From assembly GCA_018873245.2 (NCBI GenBank), contig JAEMBT020000005.1:10986001-11050000 (forward strand): a DNA stretch of 64,000 nt, given 5' to 3'. This document shows, piece by piece, positions 1 to 13,896 of this stretch; the stretch's first letter is position 1; every line of letters starts with the position of its first letter. This stretch comes from Archegozetes longisetosus (lineage: Eukaryota > Arthropoda > Arachnida > Sarcoptiformes > Trhypochthoniidae). The notes beneath the pieces are model-generated. The model was not told the origin of the DNA and ran no database searches. It saw nothing but the letters and a program-made list of their open reading frames with translations. Both the position numbers and the translations under genes were made by a program.

Positions 1-421
1 TACCCTACATTTTCTACTCTTTATATCAGTTCTAGGTTGATCACGATGCTTTCAGAATTAAAGTTAGCCCTTGTTTTCGAAATTTTAATTTATTAATTAG
101 TTAATTTCTAGTTATTATCTGCTATAGTGTCATCAGCGGTTCAGATTGCTAGTAGCGACATTACAGAGCTGCAACACATATAGTAAACACGAAGTACTGC
201 GATGTTAGGGAGAGAAATTCTCAGAAAGATGTTACCAGAGAAAATTTCTTTAAAATTAAGTTATAAGTCTAAGTTAATCAGGCTTTTTGTCATTCAAAGT
301 CATATATATGACTGAGGGATAGCTAAATTTTCAAGAAATGACGGCATTCTGTTGATTTTAGCGAGACTTTTAAGGTCAAACTTGGGAACATTTTTACCCC
401 ACAGTTGTGACGAAGGGTTAA
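1..421. repeat. piggyBac-type MITE, right-hand part (cut by window start)
   Basis: Positions 1-417 match 60705-61120 at high identity, and both copies end with the same terminus, GTTGTGACGAAGGG followed by TTAA (TTAA at 418-421). The full copy shows an inverted terminus and TTAA at both ends, the hallmark of piggyBac-superfamily target duplication. No transposase is encoded, so this is a non-autonomous element. The left terminus lies before position 1. Confidence 0.75.
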
Positions 422-2328
422 TATAGCTAGAACTTGCTCTTACACCACCGTTAATGAGTAAAAGTGAGTTACTTAATGTATTGTTTTTCGGAATACTTGA
501 TTTGTTGGCGTCGTTTAAAATGAAAAATTTTAAGCTATCAAAAAATTAAGGACAATGTAAAAATTTCGAATAGACTTCATTTGTAATATAAAAATTTGAT
601 TTACAACTATAAAAATGATGACTAATTAACAAAATATAGCTTCGATTTTTACCTGGTATTGAATTTTTGTTTCATAATCTGAAAAATATAATTATATTGA
701 CTACATATGTAAATCGAGTTGTCGTCATTGTTTTGAACCTTTTAAGAAATCAAATTTAAATCTGGACGGAGATAGCTTGTTATTAGACTCACCTCTTTAG
801 GTAGAATTCCCATTATTAATTTTTCAGAAGTTTCACTCAATTCGAAATTTTTTTTAGCCTTAGAATAATTTGAGCAAAATTTGTTTATAGAAGCCATCTT
901 ATTCACTGAATCAATGAGTTTATACCATAATAATATTAATAATAATAGCTAATGAATAGATTGTTTGTTATAAAATAAAGTCAATTCATTCCAAGTCAAG
1001 TCATTCATTGAATTGACTTAAGCATTTCGTAAAAATATGGAAGTAAGGGTTCTCTTGTAATTATTGCTCACAATTTTTGCTATAAAACGGGAGTATTTTC
1101 CTGATATTTCTTTTGAAATTAAACAAAACAATGTTGCCTATTTCTCGATACAAAAAATCTTATTCTATAACAAAAAAGTGAATGGCATTCATAATCGTAT
1201 CTTGCATACAAGAAATATTGACCAGATTATTTATTCTCATAGCTTTATTTTATGTTTGAGATAAAATTATAGTCGGGGGATAAAATTAAGTTGCTGACTT
1301 ATTTATTAACACAAAATCAATAAATATCATTTGAAGCTATTTATCTGCAAATTAGTTTAGTTTGAATAAACAGCTTATAAAAGACATTCTCCTATTGACT
1401 GCACTGTTAGTGAAAATTGAGAGAAATCATTCTTTAACTCCTTTAATTCTAAATCCCAGTCTTTTTTCGCTTAATTCACAATTGAGTCTCAAGTTTTTCT
1501 TTGTTCGATACCACCATTTCTATTACCTCTTAATTGATTTGCATATATTTTGCACACAAAGCAATACTGAATCAGTTATAGAGGAGCATTCAATTTCTGA
1601 ATAATCAAAATAAGATAAACGTAAGGCGAATTTCATCTATAGATAACAAATTTATAAATGGATATCAATATCAAATAATTTTTGAGCGATTACGCTCATA
1701 AGATAAATATTTGCTAACATGCTATAATTGCTTCTCTGGTAACTTCTGATGCAATATATTGACAGTTCCCGATCCCTGTGTGTAAGTTAATAAATTGTTG
1801 ATAAATAGGAAACTGTCAATATTTGTGAATCTACTCTATAGGCCATATCTTATGAGAATGTTTATGTTTTAAGTACTTGTAAATTATGTGGTTAAGTTAG
1901 AGAATCATTTTTTAAAAATAAAATAAAGTTTTCGCAACTGTTTTATAATAAATTAATGTTTTAATAGATACCTTCAAAAAATGGTGTTCTTCTAAATGTT
2001 TATACTTTTATGTGTTAATAAATTTGTTTAAAAGTCGGCAATTATTACTTTCAAATGATTTGTGTGTAATTTTTAAGTTCTTACTTGTAAGCTTTGAAAA
2101 AACTTAGTCCTAAATATAAGCTTCAAAGTAGCTATTATTAGCTTTAAAGCATAACAAGTTTAGGTTAGTTCATGAAACACGATTTTATCACAACGTTATT
2201 AATGTACGTTCTTGTCTCTATCAGCAAAATAATATTTATTTAATACAACAAAGTTTGTAAACAAAATAGCAAATTTATAGTAAATATAAAAATAATTAAG
2301 CTAAATATTAAATTATATAATTGAATAA
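422..2328. other. AT-rich intergenic, upstream of zer-1-like gene
   Basis: No coding region is convincing here. Short open frames near 1064-1264 and 1362-1604 lack an ATG start, homology or splice context. One small hairpin occurs at 1757-1821 (see its own entry). The zer-1-like promoter should lie in the last few hundred bases, but I see no diagnostic core element. Confidence 0.5.
1757..1821. repeat. Small inverted repeat (hairpin)
   Basis: The arms TATTGACAGTTCCC (1757-1770) and GGAAACTGTCAATA (1808-1821) pair with 13 of 14 positions matching across a loop of about 37 bases. It may be a very short MITE remnant or a structured transcript. No function is shown. Confidence 0.45.
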
Positions 2329-5300
2329 ATGTTTTCAACTGCTCTGGCATTGCGTCAAATATGTTTAGAATACTTGACAGAAAATGCAAACTTCATCAGT
2401 AAAAGTAATGGAAACAATCATTTTTTCATAAATGGTAACTTAGCTGAACATTTGTTGGAGTCGCTATCAGTTAATAATAAATTAACTGACGAAGTCTTAT
2501 TTATGTCAATCTTCGACAGTAAAACAACTCAATTAAAAAATATCCGTATTCCTAATGCCTCGCAATTGTCTACAATTGGATTGAAAGCTCTTAAAGCTCA
2601 TAGGATCAATCAATTAGAAGTTTGCGGTCTTGCTAACTGTACTCTCGATGAACTGATCAGCTGCTTAAGCGAATGGTCTCTAATGAGTTTGAGATATTTG
2701 AACATCTCTCACTCTTTGTTCGTCAACAATAATGAGGTATCAGAGTATGAAATTTTCAAGTTTTGTGTCCAATTTTTGTTCTTTGTTGGATTGGCCTAAT
2801 TTCACTTTTATCATGAAACAATTTAAGTCCACAATTTGATTGTCTAAATTTGATGATGGTTAGCTCTAATGCTGAATTACTTGATCGCTAGCTATTAGGT
2901 CGCACACTTAATTTGATGGTCTGACTTATTAACTACTATTTTTCAAAAGTATGATTACCATCATTTTTCAAATCATAGTGAGAAGAGTAACCTTATAGCT
3001 ATTTGAGCTGAATAAGGTTAAATTTAGTTAACTTTGCTTCATTTAGAAAATGAACATTGATTTGATAAAATAATTGAATGACTTAAAGCGAGTTATGAGT
3101 AAGACAAACAAATTGTAGGTGCGATATAGTGGTCCTCGTGTTATTGTTTGGTAATGAATGAATCAAATAGTTTCTTACTTTCTGTCAATTTGCTTGTCAG
3201 TAAACACGCTCTATCTACAATTAATTTTAACCGCATCTGTTATCAAATATTTGATAACTTAAATTGGCAACTTACTGAGCATTGATTTATTAAAATTTAA
3301 CTTGTTATTTTAAATCCCAAGTACTATAATGTGGCTGGTCTGACGAAACTTCAAAACCTAAAAGTACTAGACGTGAGTCACACACAACTTAATAATGAAG
3401 GGTTAGAAATAGTGGTTAAACGCTTACAATGTCTTCAAAGTCTTAACATATCTGCGACTCGTGTGAGAGACATAACACCACTTGTTCAATGTAAAGATAG
3501 ACTCAAGTTCCTCTCGATGTATAACTTGAAGCCGGCTTCTGGCGATTGCGAACAATTTGTGCCAGTATTAACAGAATTAAATCTATTGACATATTTAGAC
3601 ATATCTGACGATAGAAATAGTCTGTTCGATGCGCTCACACAATTACAAGATGGTATAACGAAAATCTTAGAAAATCCGCAATGTTTTAAATATCTCAAAG
3701 GTCTTGATCTTTCGGGAAGAAGTGGTATCAATAGAGAACAATTGAAGAAATTCATTATTTATAAACAACAGTCGAGCTGCGAACCATTGAAATTTTTAGG
3801 TCTTATGAACACAATTGTTTGTTTTGAAGATCTCTTTGGAAATGATTGCAATGAAAGGTGTGACTCAGAGCTTGTGGTCACAGGTAATGCGACCGAATCC
3901 CAAATCATGGAGTCATTGCGCCGTTATAAACATAGACAGACTTTTGTTCAGGAATCATTATCGAATTTATATGACTTTATTTTAACTTATTGCGAGCCGA
4001 AAGCTCAATTAATTGATTTGATAACTATTCCAATGAAAGAACATTTAAAAGAATCTGGCATACAAATAGCTTCTATCGCGTGTCTTATTTATTTGACAAA
4101 AAAAGAATTGTGCGAAAAAATACACCCGAGTAAGCTGAAACAAGTAGTCGATGTCACTCTAAATGCTATGGAATTGTTTCCAAATGATCAACGATTACAG
4201 ATAAATGCTTTAAGAGCCTTGAATAATTATCATATACTACAAAATGTGTCATTCGATAGATTGAGATGCTGTAAATTACTGTTGGAGTCATTGGTCAACT
4301 TTAGGGAGACGCTTATGGATCTTATGGCGCTCTCCGTCTTTTCTTTACTTGCATTTAAGATTCCATATTCTAAGACATCGAATTTATGCACGAAACCTGT
4401 TTATATGGAGACTCTTTTGGCAATTGTCACAAATCGTGTTCAGTTGTGTATAAATAGTGATATGAGGCTCAAGTTAACATTGAATACACTTTGGAGTCTG
4501 ACCGACGAGTCACCGAAAACGTGTGAAATGTTTTTAAAAAACGGAGGAATAGAGTTATCCTTAGCTATTTTGGATGTAAGGTTATATTTGATTATTTTAT
4601 ATTTTACTATCTTTGTTTTAGGTCACTTGGCGGAAGTCTCGATTTTGACTCTACATAACAACTCAAATTTTATATCTGAATATTGTGTTGCCAAATATTT
4701 TTTTATTCAAATAGAGATACTAGATTTTCAATTGTTTAATATGCTTTTATGTAATGAAACAGCCTACGCCTACAGTTGGTCATGGTTAAGTAGAGCTTAT
4801 AGTTTGTACTTATCCAACTATATCACTTTTAGACTTGCAATAACAGTAGATTTTCAGATCTTCATTAGATGATAGGAGACACTCAGATATACAGATAAAT
4901 AATCATGTTCAATTATTTAAATAGTGATTTATTAGTTGAGTATTGACAGATCAGGAGTCGCCTCATTTACTCACACATCAGATTTGAGAAAATAGAGTTA
5001 TGCGGAGCGTTAATTGAAATGTTTGAGACCTCATCTCTTCTTTCAATATTTTATTCATTTTAAATTTAAGAAATTGGGTGGTCACAGTGATGTCGTGCAA
5101 CATGTCTTATATTTACTCAACACTGTGGCAAAAGTAACTTATTTAAAGTCAAGTTTAATGAAATCAAAAGTTTTAACTGCTTGCAGGTAATTGTTAAAAA
5201 TAGATTTTGATCTTAATTTCTAGTAACTTCAATTCCAATTCTGAATTAGATGTTTAATGAATTCATCTCCAGTCGATGTCAGCTTTTTTGCAGCTGAAAT

Positions 5301-5823
5301 TTTTGCCAATTTATGTTGCGATGGCATTGATTGCTGGTCTTGTTCTTCAATTGATTTCAAATCTATTTTAGACGAACTCGTAAGGAATCTCTACTCAAGT
5401 CAAAAATAACTGAAATACATTATGCAATTAATTATTTTGAAAATTTTCTAATTTAAGATGAATGTAGTTCTAAACTGGAAAATTCCTGAGAAACAAATTT
5501 GTGCCTTTCGTTCGTTTAGACCACGTCTTCACTTACTTAATTGTTTCGAATTACCTGCTGTTCAGTTATATGCCATTTGGGCCGTTCACTACGTCTACTC
5601 TGAGAACCGTATGCGAAGTAATTAAAAACTTATTTGTAGTGATTAAAAATTGATTTTATTCTTAGCTAAACGCTATCGCGAAATGGTAATTGAGGAAAAT
5701 GTTGCTCAAGCTATAAAAGCTATTTATGAGACTTCGAAGAATAAGTCGAACGGGTCGTTTATTTTACTTTGTGAACAAACTTTAGATATCTTCAAGAAAG
5801 AGTTTCCAAATTTTGTTTATTAA
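2329..5823 (+). CDS. zer-1: ZER1/ZYG11-family protein (Cul2 ubiquitin-ligase substrate receptor), six exons
   Basis: The model has exons 2329-2736, 3322-4575, 5071-5186, 5250-5379, 5458-5617 and 5666-5823. All introns are GT-AG and all phases are compatible; the total is 2226 nt or 741 aa, the normal size for ZER1/ZYG11 proteins. The N-terminal half has leucine-rich repeats (for example LKVLDVSHTQLNNEGLE and LRYLNISHS). The C-terminal half has armadillo-like helices, recognisable in VLYLLNTVAKV (exon 3), AAEIFANLCCDG (exon 4) and LYAIWAVHYV (exon 5). Known family role: substrate receptors of CUL2-RING E3 ligases that recognise glycine N-degrons. The ATG at 2329 opens the first LRR exon and is preceded by AT-rich sequence. 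An open frame continues past the exon 2 donor to 4872, but the true exon 3 restores the conserved repeat, so I treat that stretch as intron. This is the only clear housekeeping gene of the window. Confidence 0.9.
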
Positions 5824-7212
5824 ATTTGAACTGCAAATTAATATTTAATTATTTTTGTTGTTGGTGATAAAAATATGTATTTAAAAAATGGATAAAACAT
5901 TAATTTAGGGATTGTTTATTCATGTTTTAATTTAATATAATTTCTAAAGAGATGCTAAATGCGTAAGGTATATATGAGGGAAAGTCTGCTTAATTCTTAT
6001 AGAATGATCATGGCTCTACTGACTGGTTTCTTGAAATTAGAAGGATACTCAAAAACTGGTCAAATAAGTTTTGATCTGTTTTGTCAAAACTCATAATTGA
6101 GCTTTAAATACCTATTCAAATTTCTTGATGAAATTTTAAAGATTGGATTGCTTTTAACTTCACCATAAGATCAGATAAAAGTCAAATTTTATGATAAAGA
6201 TGGAAAATTTAAGAATTTTAAATACAAACTTATATTAGAGATCGAAATTCATTTGAATTAACTGCTTATCTGAAGCAACCGCTATAAAGGAAAGCAAAAC
6301 ATGATACTTTAATCAATCAATTTTGGACTTCGATTGCGTTAAATGTTTTAATTACAAACATTATTTAAGGAATCCTGATTTTAATTATGAGTATCTATTG
6401 TGTCAATTGACAATTAATGATAATTTTGACAAAAACTGGCACTCTCTTGGATGAGTATTTCTTAACCCAAAGTTTATAATTAAATAAGGGTGTCAAATTC
6501 TCTCCAAACCCTTACAGGTGGAAAATTTTAGAAGACTAAGTTAAAATATTATCATAACTAAATTAGTCGAAGAAATTGGACGCATCTGATCAATAAAAAT
6601 GTGCTAATCTATTCAGATTTGACAATTCATTCCAAAATTTCAAGAGCTCAAATGAATCGTTAGTTGTCCAAAGTTTTTTTTTTAAATATTTAAGTATTTT
6701 CATCACAAAAGGTCTATCAAAGTTGATTTAAAAGAACTTTCTCAAAATTTTCTGATGCGATGATAGTAATCAAGTATATCAAGTCCAATTATTGCAGTAT
6801 ATTTCGAAACTTATCTGAAATTCTAGAGAAATCAACCAACGATACGTTAAAGATATTCAAATCCGGGATCTTCTCCTAAAATGAATGAGATTTGGCAACT
6901 GCATCATCAAATCGTCTAGCTTTTCGAATCAACAAGTGTTAAAGTCTCTCTGAACCTCTTTTTGGAAGCAAAATACTTGTTCATTTATAAGAAGACACAT
7001 GTTCTTTTACATAAGTTTCATATTGCATAAAAATTCCGGATTCTAGAATAAATTCTGAAAGTCTAAGATATGGCTTCATGTTTTTTTAAGATAAGATAAA
7101 TGGAATTCTGTTTGAAATTAAAACTTGTTCTCAATTTGAAAACTAATTTTTTCTAATGAGAAATATATAGATTACTCAGCGATGAAAACTTATTACCTTT
7201 TAAGATTGATTG
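5824..7212. other. Intergenic, nothing recognised
   Basis: Stops are frequent in all six frames and I see no exon, repeat or RNA signature. The start presumably carries the 3' UTR of the zer-1-like gene. Confidence 0.45.
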
Positions 7213-7736
7213 CTATTAGATGGAATAAGTGAAATTTGCGATTTCATATCTTCAAAAATATATTTAATGTCAAAATAATAATTACATATCTGATGAATAT
7301 ACTCGCCTCCCGTCTGGTTGAAAAAGGCCCAGGGAGGTCAGAGATTACACTTACCAGCGGCACTATTGCTTAGACTGATTTGCCTATTATAACTTTTTCG
7401 TACACAGTATGACAGTTGATCTTCATTTTCATAACTTTAAGTTTTTTGTCTCTTTGTTTTTACAAATTCTTTATATCGCAAGTCAAAATAAACAAGTCAA
7501 ATAAAAACTTTAAAAATTTGCAAATTAATTTTAGTTTGATGCTACTTTCGAACAAGTTATAAGAAAGAAATCAATTTACAAAATAGTGTGACTGTTAAGT
7601 GTAACTTCTGACCTCGCTGGGCCTTTGTCAACCAGACGGGAGGCAAGTATATTCATTAGATATGTAATTACTATTTTGCCATTAAATATACGTTTGAAGA
7701 TATGAAGTTGCAATTTTCACTGATTTGATCTAATAG
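7213..7736. mobile_element. MITE with about 140-bp terminal inverted repeats
   Basis: The left arm (about 7213-7355) and right arm (about 7590-7736) are reverse complements with scattered mismatches. The best-conserved block contains GCCTCCCGTCTGGTTGA on the left and TCAACCAGACGGGAGGC on the right. The centre (about 230 bp) has no open frame. Target duplication is not clear, so the superfamily is unassigned. Confidence 0.8.
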
Positions 7737-8303
7737 TTATACAAAAGAATGTATATCTAATTAATTCATTTCTAAAGTTCACTATACCGTTTATGTAATT
7801 TTCTATTGCAATTTACTCTCTTATTTCTTATTAATGGACTAAAGAAATTTCAAACGGCAGAAATGTAAATAATACAGAGAATATGTAAACAAAGTTAAAA
7901 TATCATATTAATCTGAAAAATTAAGTACTTAAAAATTATTATTAAATACTTATTTTAAAAGCATATCATTATTTCAGGATATCTTTCAAATATTGGATTC
8001 TTCATTTAGTCTTGTATCTCACAGAAAACTAGAGAATATTGATTTTAACTAATACAAATTACGTGCTACCAGAGGAAAGGTTATCAAATATCAAATAGAA
8101 TATTATTATGAAACCAGTAATTAATTTCATTTAAAGTTTGACTCACTTTTCACTTATGAACATCTGGTCAAAAAGTATTAATTTTTTCAAGTTAAGATTT
8201 ATTAGGTATTCGAGGGTCTTTTACAAATTTTAAATAAAAGCTTGTTTAAATTCGTATTTATTAAATAAATTTCAGGTTTCGAGAGAATCTATTCTATTGA
8301 AAT
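7737..8303. other. Intergenic upstream of secreted-protein gene
   Basis: No coding signal. A pyrimidine-poor AG at about 8274 (AAATTTCAG) just before the next gene could be an acceptor for a 5' UTR intron, but I cannot place the matching donor. Confidence 0.35.
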
Positions 8304-9365
8304 ATGTTCCGAATATTGATCTTTATTATGGTAATGGATTATTGTAGTGCACAGGCCGAAATATTTGAATATGCAAGATATAAAGCTCGAGTACAAGAAA
8401 AGATTGAAAAGCGAATGAAAGATTCAATTGATAGAGCTAGAGAGAGATCAAAATTTTATTATGATTGTAATGATGATGTACAATCAGCATTTGCATGCTT
8501 TGATGCAGCACAACATTGCAAAATTAACATGTCTGAAATTGTTGAAAAAATGAATAAGGTAAACAAATCCTTTGCATCTGCTTATGAAGCAAATATAAAT
8601 TATACTACTCTGAACGAAATCACCAAAACTGCAACTGAAGAGGTTGATAATACAGCAAGTTATGAGTCCGGAGCTTTCAATATAAATTTGAGAAAAGAAA
8701 GTCAAGCTAAGTTAGCCAGTGACAAAGCTGAAAGTATCGCCGAAACTAAAAGAAATGAAGCCAACGACAGTTTATGTAATGCTGTTAATTATATCAAAAT
8801 TGATAAATGTCGCAATATCATTATCAACAGTTTGAACTGTAAAAAGATGTTAAACAAATGTAATTATAATAAAAATGTTATCATATTACCAGAAATTAAG
8901 AACAAAGGCACTAAGGAAGCAGAAAAATGTGCAAAGCTTATTCTGGAGCATGGACTTGTTAACCAGTATGCTACAAATTGCAAAAATAGCTTCATAAGTT
9001 CATTGAGAAAAAATAAATTTTGTGATGTGGCTGATTATGCGACATCCAATGACGAAGCAATAAAGAAAAATATTTTCGCTAAAATATTATCTAAAGAAAA
9101 ACTTTACAAAGAGGGAATCGGTCATCAAGTTAATATTAGAGCAAATAATATCGCAGCTTACGCTCTACGTAAGAAAGGTGATCGAATCGATAAATTGATT
9201 GAAGAGCTTATGGTGAAAGGTGGTGGGTGTGAATATCTAGTTCCTGGTGAAGGACCTATGATATATGCTTCAGTCTATTTTGCGTGTAGACCCTTCTTTC
9301 CAAAATCGGAGACAAAAATATCTAATAATAAGACAACTAGAGATGTAGATAAGAGGTCAGAATAA
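8304..9365 (+). CDS. Unrecognised secreted cysteine-rich protein (353 aa)
   Basis: The frame is a single uninterrupted ORF of 353 codons starting at ATG 8304. The first 18 or so residues (MFRILIFIMVMDYCSAQA) look like a signal peptide cleaved after SAQA. The mature part is lysine- and asparagine-rich and has 12 cysteines, an even number that would allow six disulfides. It also has several N-x-S/T sites (INMS, VNKS, NYT, NDS, NKT), which fits the secretory pathway. The body is probably largely helical (EKIEKRMKDSIDRARER near the start). I recognise no family. The length, start and codon use make it a probable real gene. It may be a lineage-specific secreted product. Confidence 0.7.
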   Translation: MFRILIFIMVMDYCSAQAEIFEYARYKARVQEKIEKRMKDSIDRARERSKFYYDCNDDVQSAFACFDAAQHCKINMSEIVEKMNKVNKSFASAYEANINYTTLNEITKTATEEVDNTASYESGAFNINLRKESQAKLASDKAESIAETKRNEANDSLCNAVNYIKIDKCRNIIINSLNCKKMLNKCNYNKNVIILPEIKNKGTKEAEKCAKLILEHGLVNQYATNCKNSFISSLRKNKFCDVADYATSNDEAIKKNIFAKILSKEKLYKEGIGHQVNIRANNIAAYALRKKGDRIDKLIEELMVKGGGCEYLVPGEGPMIYASVYFACRPFFPKSETKISNNKTTRDVDKRSE

Positions 9366-10092
9366 GTAGTCTCGATGTTTTGATTTCTATTCATACTCAA
9401 CTGAGCCTAAAACAGTATAACTCAGTTAAATGTTTATTTGGATTTCATAGAAAAGCATTTGGTGACCAAACGTCAACAAAAAATCAGAAACATTTATATG
9501 ACTGTAGTAAACCTTACTCAAAATCATCACTCTTTTACACCCAATTTGTTGAAAATTGCAAGAATTTTGGTCAAATCTCGAAGCAGTTTGGTTTTGGAGG
9601 GTATCTTTATTTGAAAATTTATAAAAAAGTTTTTTATATGATATAATATACTCGGAAAAACTTGCACAAAATAATCCATCATGTAATGTGTATAGATTGT
9701 TTACAAAAAACTCGATTACATAAACCAACTGCATCGTTATTATGATTTTTAAAACTCGTTATCATTTCCGTGAGTTAATGCATTTAGTATATATGCAAAC
9801 ATTAAGTCAAGATAGCAGAAGAATATCCATCGGAATTTTCTTTGAACAAAATATTGATAAGTAAAGTCATTTACTGTCAATTATTTTAAAAGACAGAAAG
9901 TGACCCAACTGTCATAAAATAACTCTAGTGTAAAATAATGAACAGCTCGAAAGAAACCTGATAGTGGCTGAAAGTCTCGCAGATTCAAAGGAGAAGTGGG
10001 GGGATACGTTAAGAAAGACGTAAATACAATTTATAAAAGTTATGTAAAATTGGGAAAAGAACTAAATTTTTTTTGATAAAATTGCAAAAAGC
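9366..10092. other. Intergenic, nothing firm
   Basis: Two overlapping short frames on opposite strands (9380-9646 plus, 9426-9734 minus) have no homology or initiation context that I recognise. No RNA gene or repeat is visible. Confidence 0.4.
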
Positions 10093-10465
10093 CATGGGTT
10101 GTAAAATAAGTTTTAAGTTTAAGATATAAAGAGCATGAGTACATGCATTACATACTCATAATAGTATTCTACAACATTTTATCTGAACAATATCTGAATA
10201 TCACAACAATTCTTGTAATTGTCTTTTCACACCGTTCAATCGATTGGAGAAGGGCAAAACTCAAAATTCAATTGAGGTGCTCATATTGGTTTCTTCTAAA
10301 TTCTTCAATTTAGCTCACTTGATTAAATAGTGTGTAAAGAAAATTTGGAGAAACGTGTTGACACTCAGGTATTGTTATATAAGATGTAGAATACTATTAT
10401 GAGTATGAACTGTATGTACTTATGCTCTTTATATGTTAAGCTTAAAACTTATTTTACATCCCATA
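10093..10465. mobile_element. MITE with about 90-bp terminal inverted repeats
   Basis: The left arm (about 10093-10185) and right arm (about 10378-10465) are reverse complements at about 85-90% identity. They share GTAAAATAAGTTTTAAG near the ends and CTCATAATAGTATTCTACA at the inner ends. The spacer of about 190 bp is non-coding. The target duplication is not resolved. Confidence 0.8.
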
Positions 10466-12326
<1,861 letters not shown>

Positions 12327-12390
12327 CTTAAAATATAGACTGAAAAGTTCTTTTTGTGACACCACTATTTATTTGGCTAGAAATGTAAGA

Positions 12391-13896
12391 ATGGTTGAGA
12401 TGATTATGAAATGTTATAATGTATTTGAAAACTTGATACTTGTAGGGAATATCGATAACAAAATGATAAGCAGCGATCAACATAGAAAGAATTTTTTGAA
12501 GAAAAAATATGGAGAAATGACATACAAAGATAAGATGAAATTATTCTTGAGAGTAATATTATTTTTAATATGCATTTCTGGTTTGACATATCAAGCCTCG
12601 AGCCTCGTTACGCAATACATAAGGGGGCAAACAGTTGTTAACATAAGAGTTGAAAAAATAAGATACAGTAAAATCCCTGCGATCACAATTTGTTATCCAA
12701 GATTCATATCGATGAAAAATTTTGCGGAATTGTATCCAGAAGTGAGATCAGCATATAATGAATACCAGAATATAATCAATTCAGTGAATGAAACAGATTA
12801 TAAAAACGAGGATCTTAAGAAACAGTTGGAAGATATTTATGAAGATAACTTTACTCGACTTAATAAACAATTTGATTTACCAGTTTATCAACTTTTTGAC
12901 TACATTAGTATACCTTTTAATTTTCCGAAAAGGCCTCTATCCCAATTTAAGAAAAGCTATTTCACTGGCATCTACGAAAGCGGAGAAACAGAATATTCTA
13001 TTGAAATTCAAGCCAATGGAAAGGTTGATGATTTAAATGAATCACTAGATTATATAAGAGATTATACACCTATAGAGTCTATAGCAATGACTAATAGAGG
13101 ACTTGCACATAAGTGCTACACATTTTTTAGCGAACTGAATGAAAAGTGGAGAAAAATTAAAATGAATCTGAATTTTATAAGCATTCAAATAAATCACGAC
13201 AAGAATTGGTTTCCACCTCATCTTTATGACCATAAAGTCGAGACACTCCAGTTCTCAATGCATTCAACAATTTCGATACCAGATATGTCGTACGGACATA
13301 ACTTCATACCATTGAGTGTCGGATATTCTAATGAAATAACGTTCTCACAAATAGACACAATATTACTTCCACCCAATTATCTGACTAATTGTCGAAACTT
13401 TGATTTAGACGATAAAAACAATGAAAAACTTGGAACAGACTGTATCACAAAATGTATTTTAAATACTCTGAAAAATAAAAGCACTCATTGTGTTCACCGG
13501 ACGGCAGATCTTCTCAGAAAGGAAATGTTTAATCGGAATAGATTTGAGAAGTTCTGTCCGATTTATGACATTTATGGCAAAGATTATGATCAATCCTATT
13601 ATTACGTGGCAGAAAATATACATCAAATTCGGTCTGTTTGTGAAGAAAAGTTTCATAATGAATGCTATAAACAGTTTTTTGATTTTGACATCAAGAAAAA
13701 GACAAAATTACCGTTTTCTCCGTGGGACAAAAGAACTCTGGTCTACATAACGCATAATCATTTACCCGATCAAGTGATCGAACACTTGCCCGAAATGACA
13801 TTTATTTCATTCGTCGCTAATTTTGGTGGTCTGTTAGGAATATGGTTGGGATTATCGGCTATCGCTATCTTTGATTTTATCATTAAATTTTTATGA
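12391..13896 (+). CDS. DEG/ENaC (amiloride-sensitive/pickpocket-type) channel 1
   Basis: This is a single-exon frame of 501 aa from ATG 12391; an upstream in-frame stretch back to 12373 has no ATG. TM1 is at about residues 53-73 and is followed by the family signature ending in PAITICYP. A large extracellular domain carries paired cysteines (TDCITKCIL and VCEEKFHNECY regions). TM2 near residues 471-499 contains GGLLGIWLGLS, matching the GxS-type selectivity filter of the superfamily. Members assemble as trimers in the plasma membrane and conduct Na+. The gating stimulus cannot be read from sequence. It is a paralogue of the gene at 26088-27551. The cytosolic C-terminus is very short. A 5' non-coding exon is possible. 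Confidence 0.9.
   Translation: MVEMIMKCYNVFENLILVGNIDNKMISSDQHRKNFLKKKYGEMTYKDKMKLFLRVILFLICISGLTYQASSLVTQYIRGQTVVNIRVEKIRYSKIPAITICYPRFISMKNFAELYPEVRSAYNEYQNIINSVNETDYKNEDLKKQLEDIYEDNFTRLNKQFDLPVYQLFDYISIPFNFPKRPLSQFKKSYFTGIYESGETEYSIEIQANGKVDDLNESLDYIRDYTPIESIAMTNRGLAHKCYTFFSELNEKWRKIKMNLNFISIQINHDKNWFPPHLYDHKVETLQFSMHSTISIPDMSYGHNFIPLSVGYSNEITFSQIDTILLPPNYLTNCRNFDLDDKNNEKLGTDCITKCILNTLKNKSTHCVHRTADLLRKEMFNRNRFEKFCPIYDIYGKDYDQSYYYVAENIHQIRSVCEEKFHNECYKQFFDFDIKKKTKLPFSPWDKRTLVYITHNHLPDQVIEHLPEMTFISFVANFGGLLGIWLGLSAIAIFDFIIKFL

Noticed and set aside
1064-1604. Two short plus-strand frames
   Set aside because: Neither starts with ATG, and no homology, splice sites or codon bias support them.
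4622-4872. Open frame continuing zer-1-like exon 2, including GHLAEV
   Set aside because: The exon at 5071 restores the conserved armadillo repeat in the correct phase; the continuation is intron read-through.
9380-9734. Overlapping frames on both strands after the secreted-protein gene
   Set aside because: Mutual shadows with no recognisable family; the first lacks a proper start.
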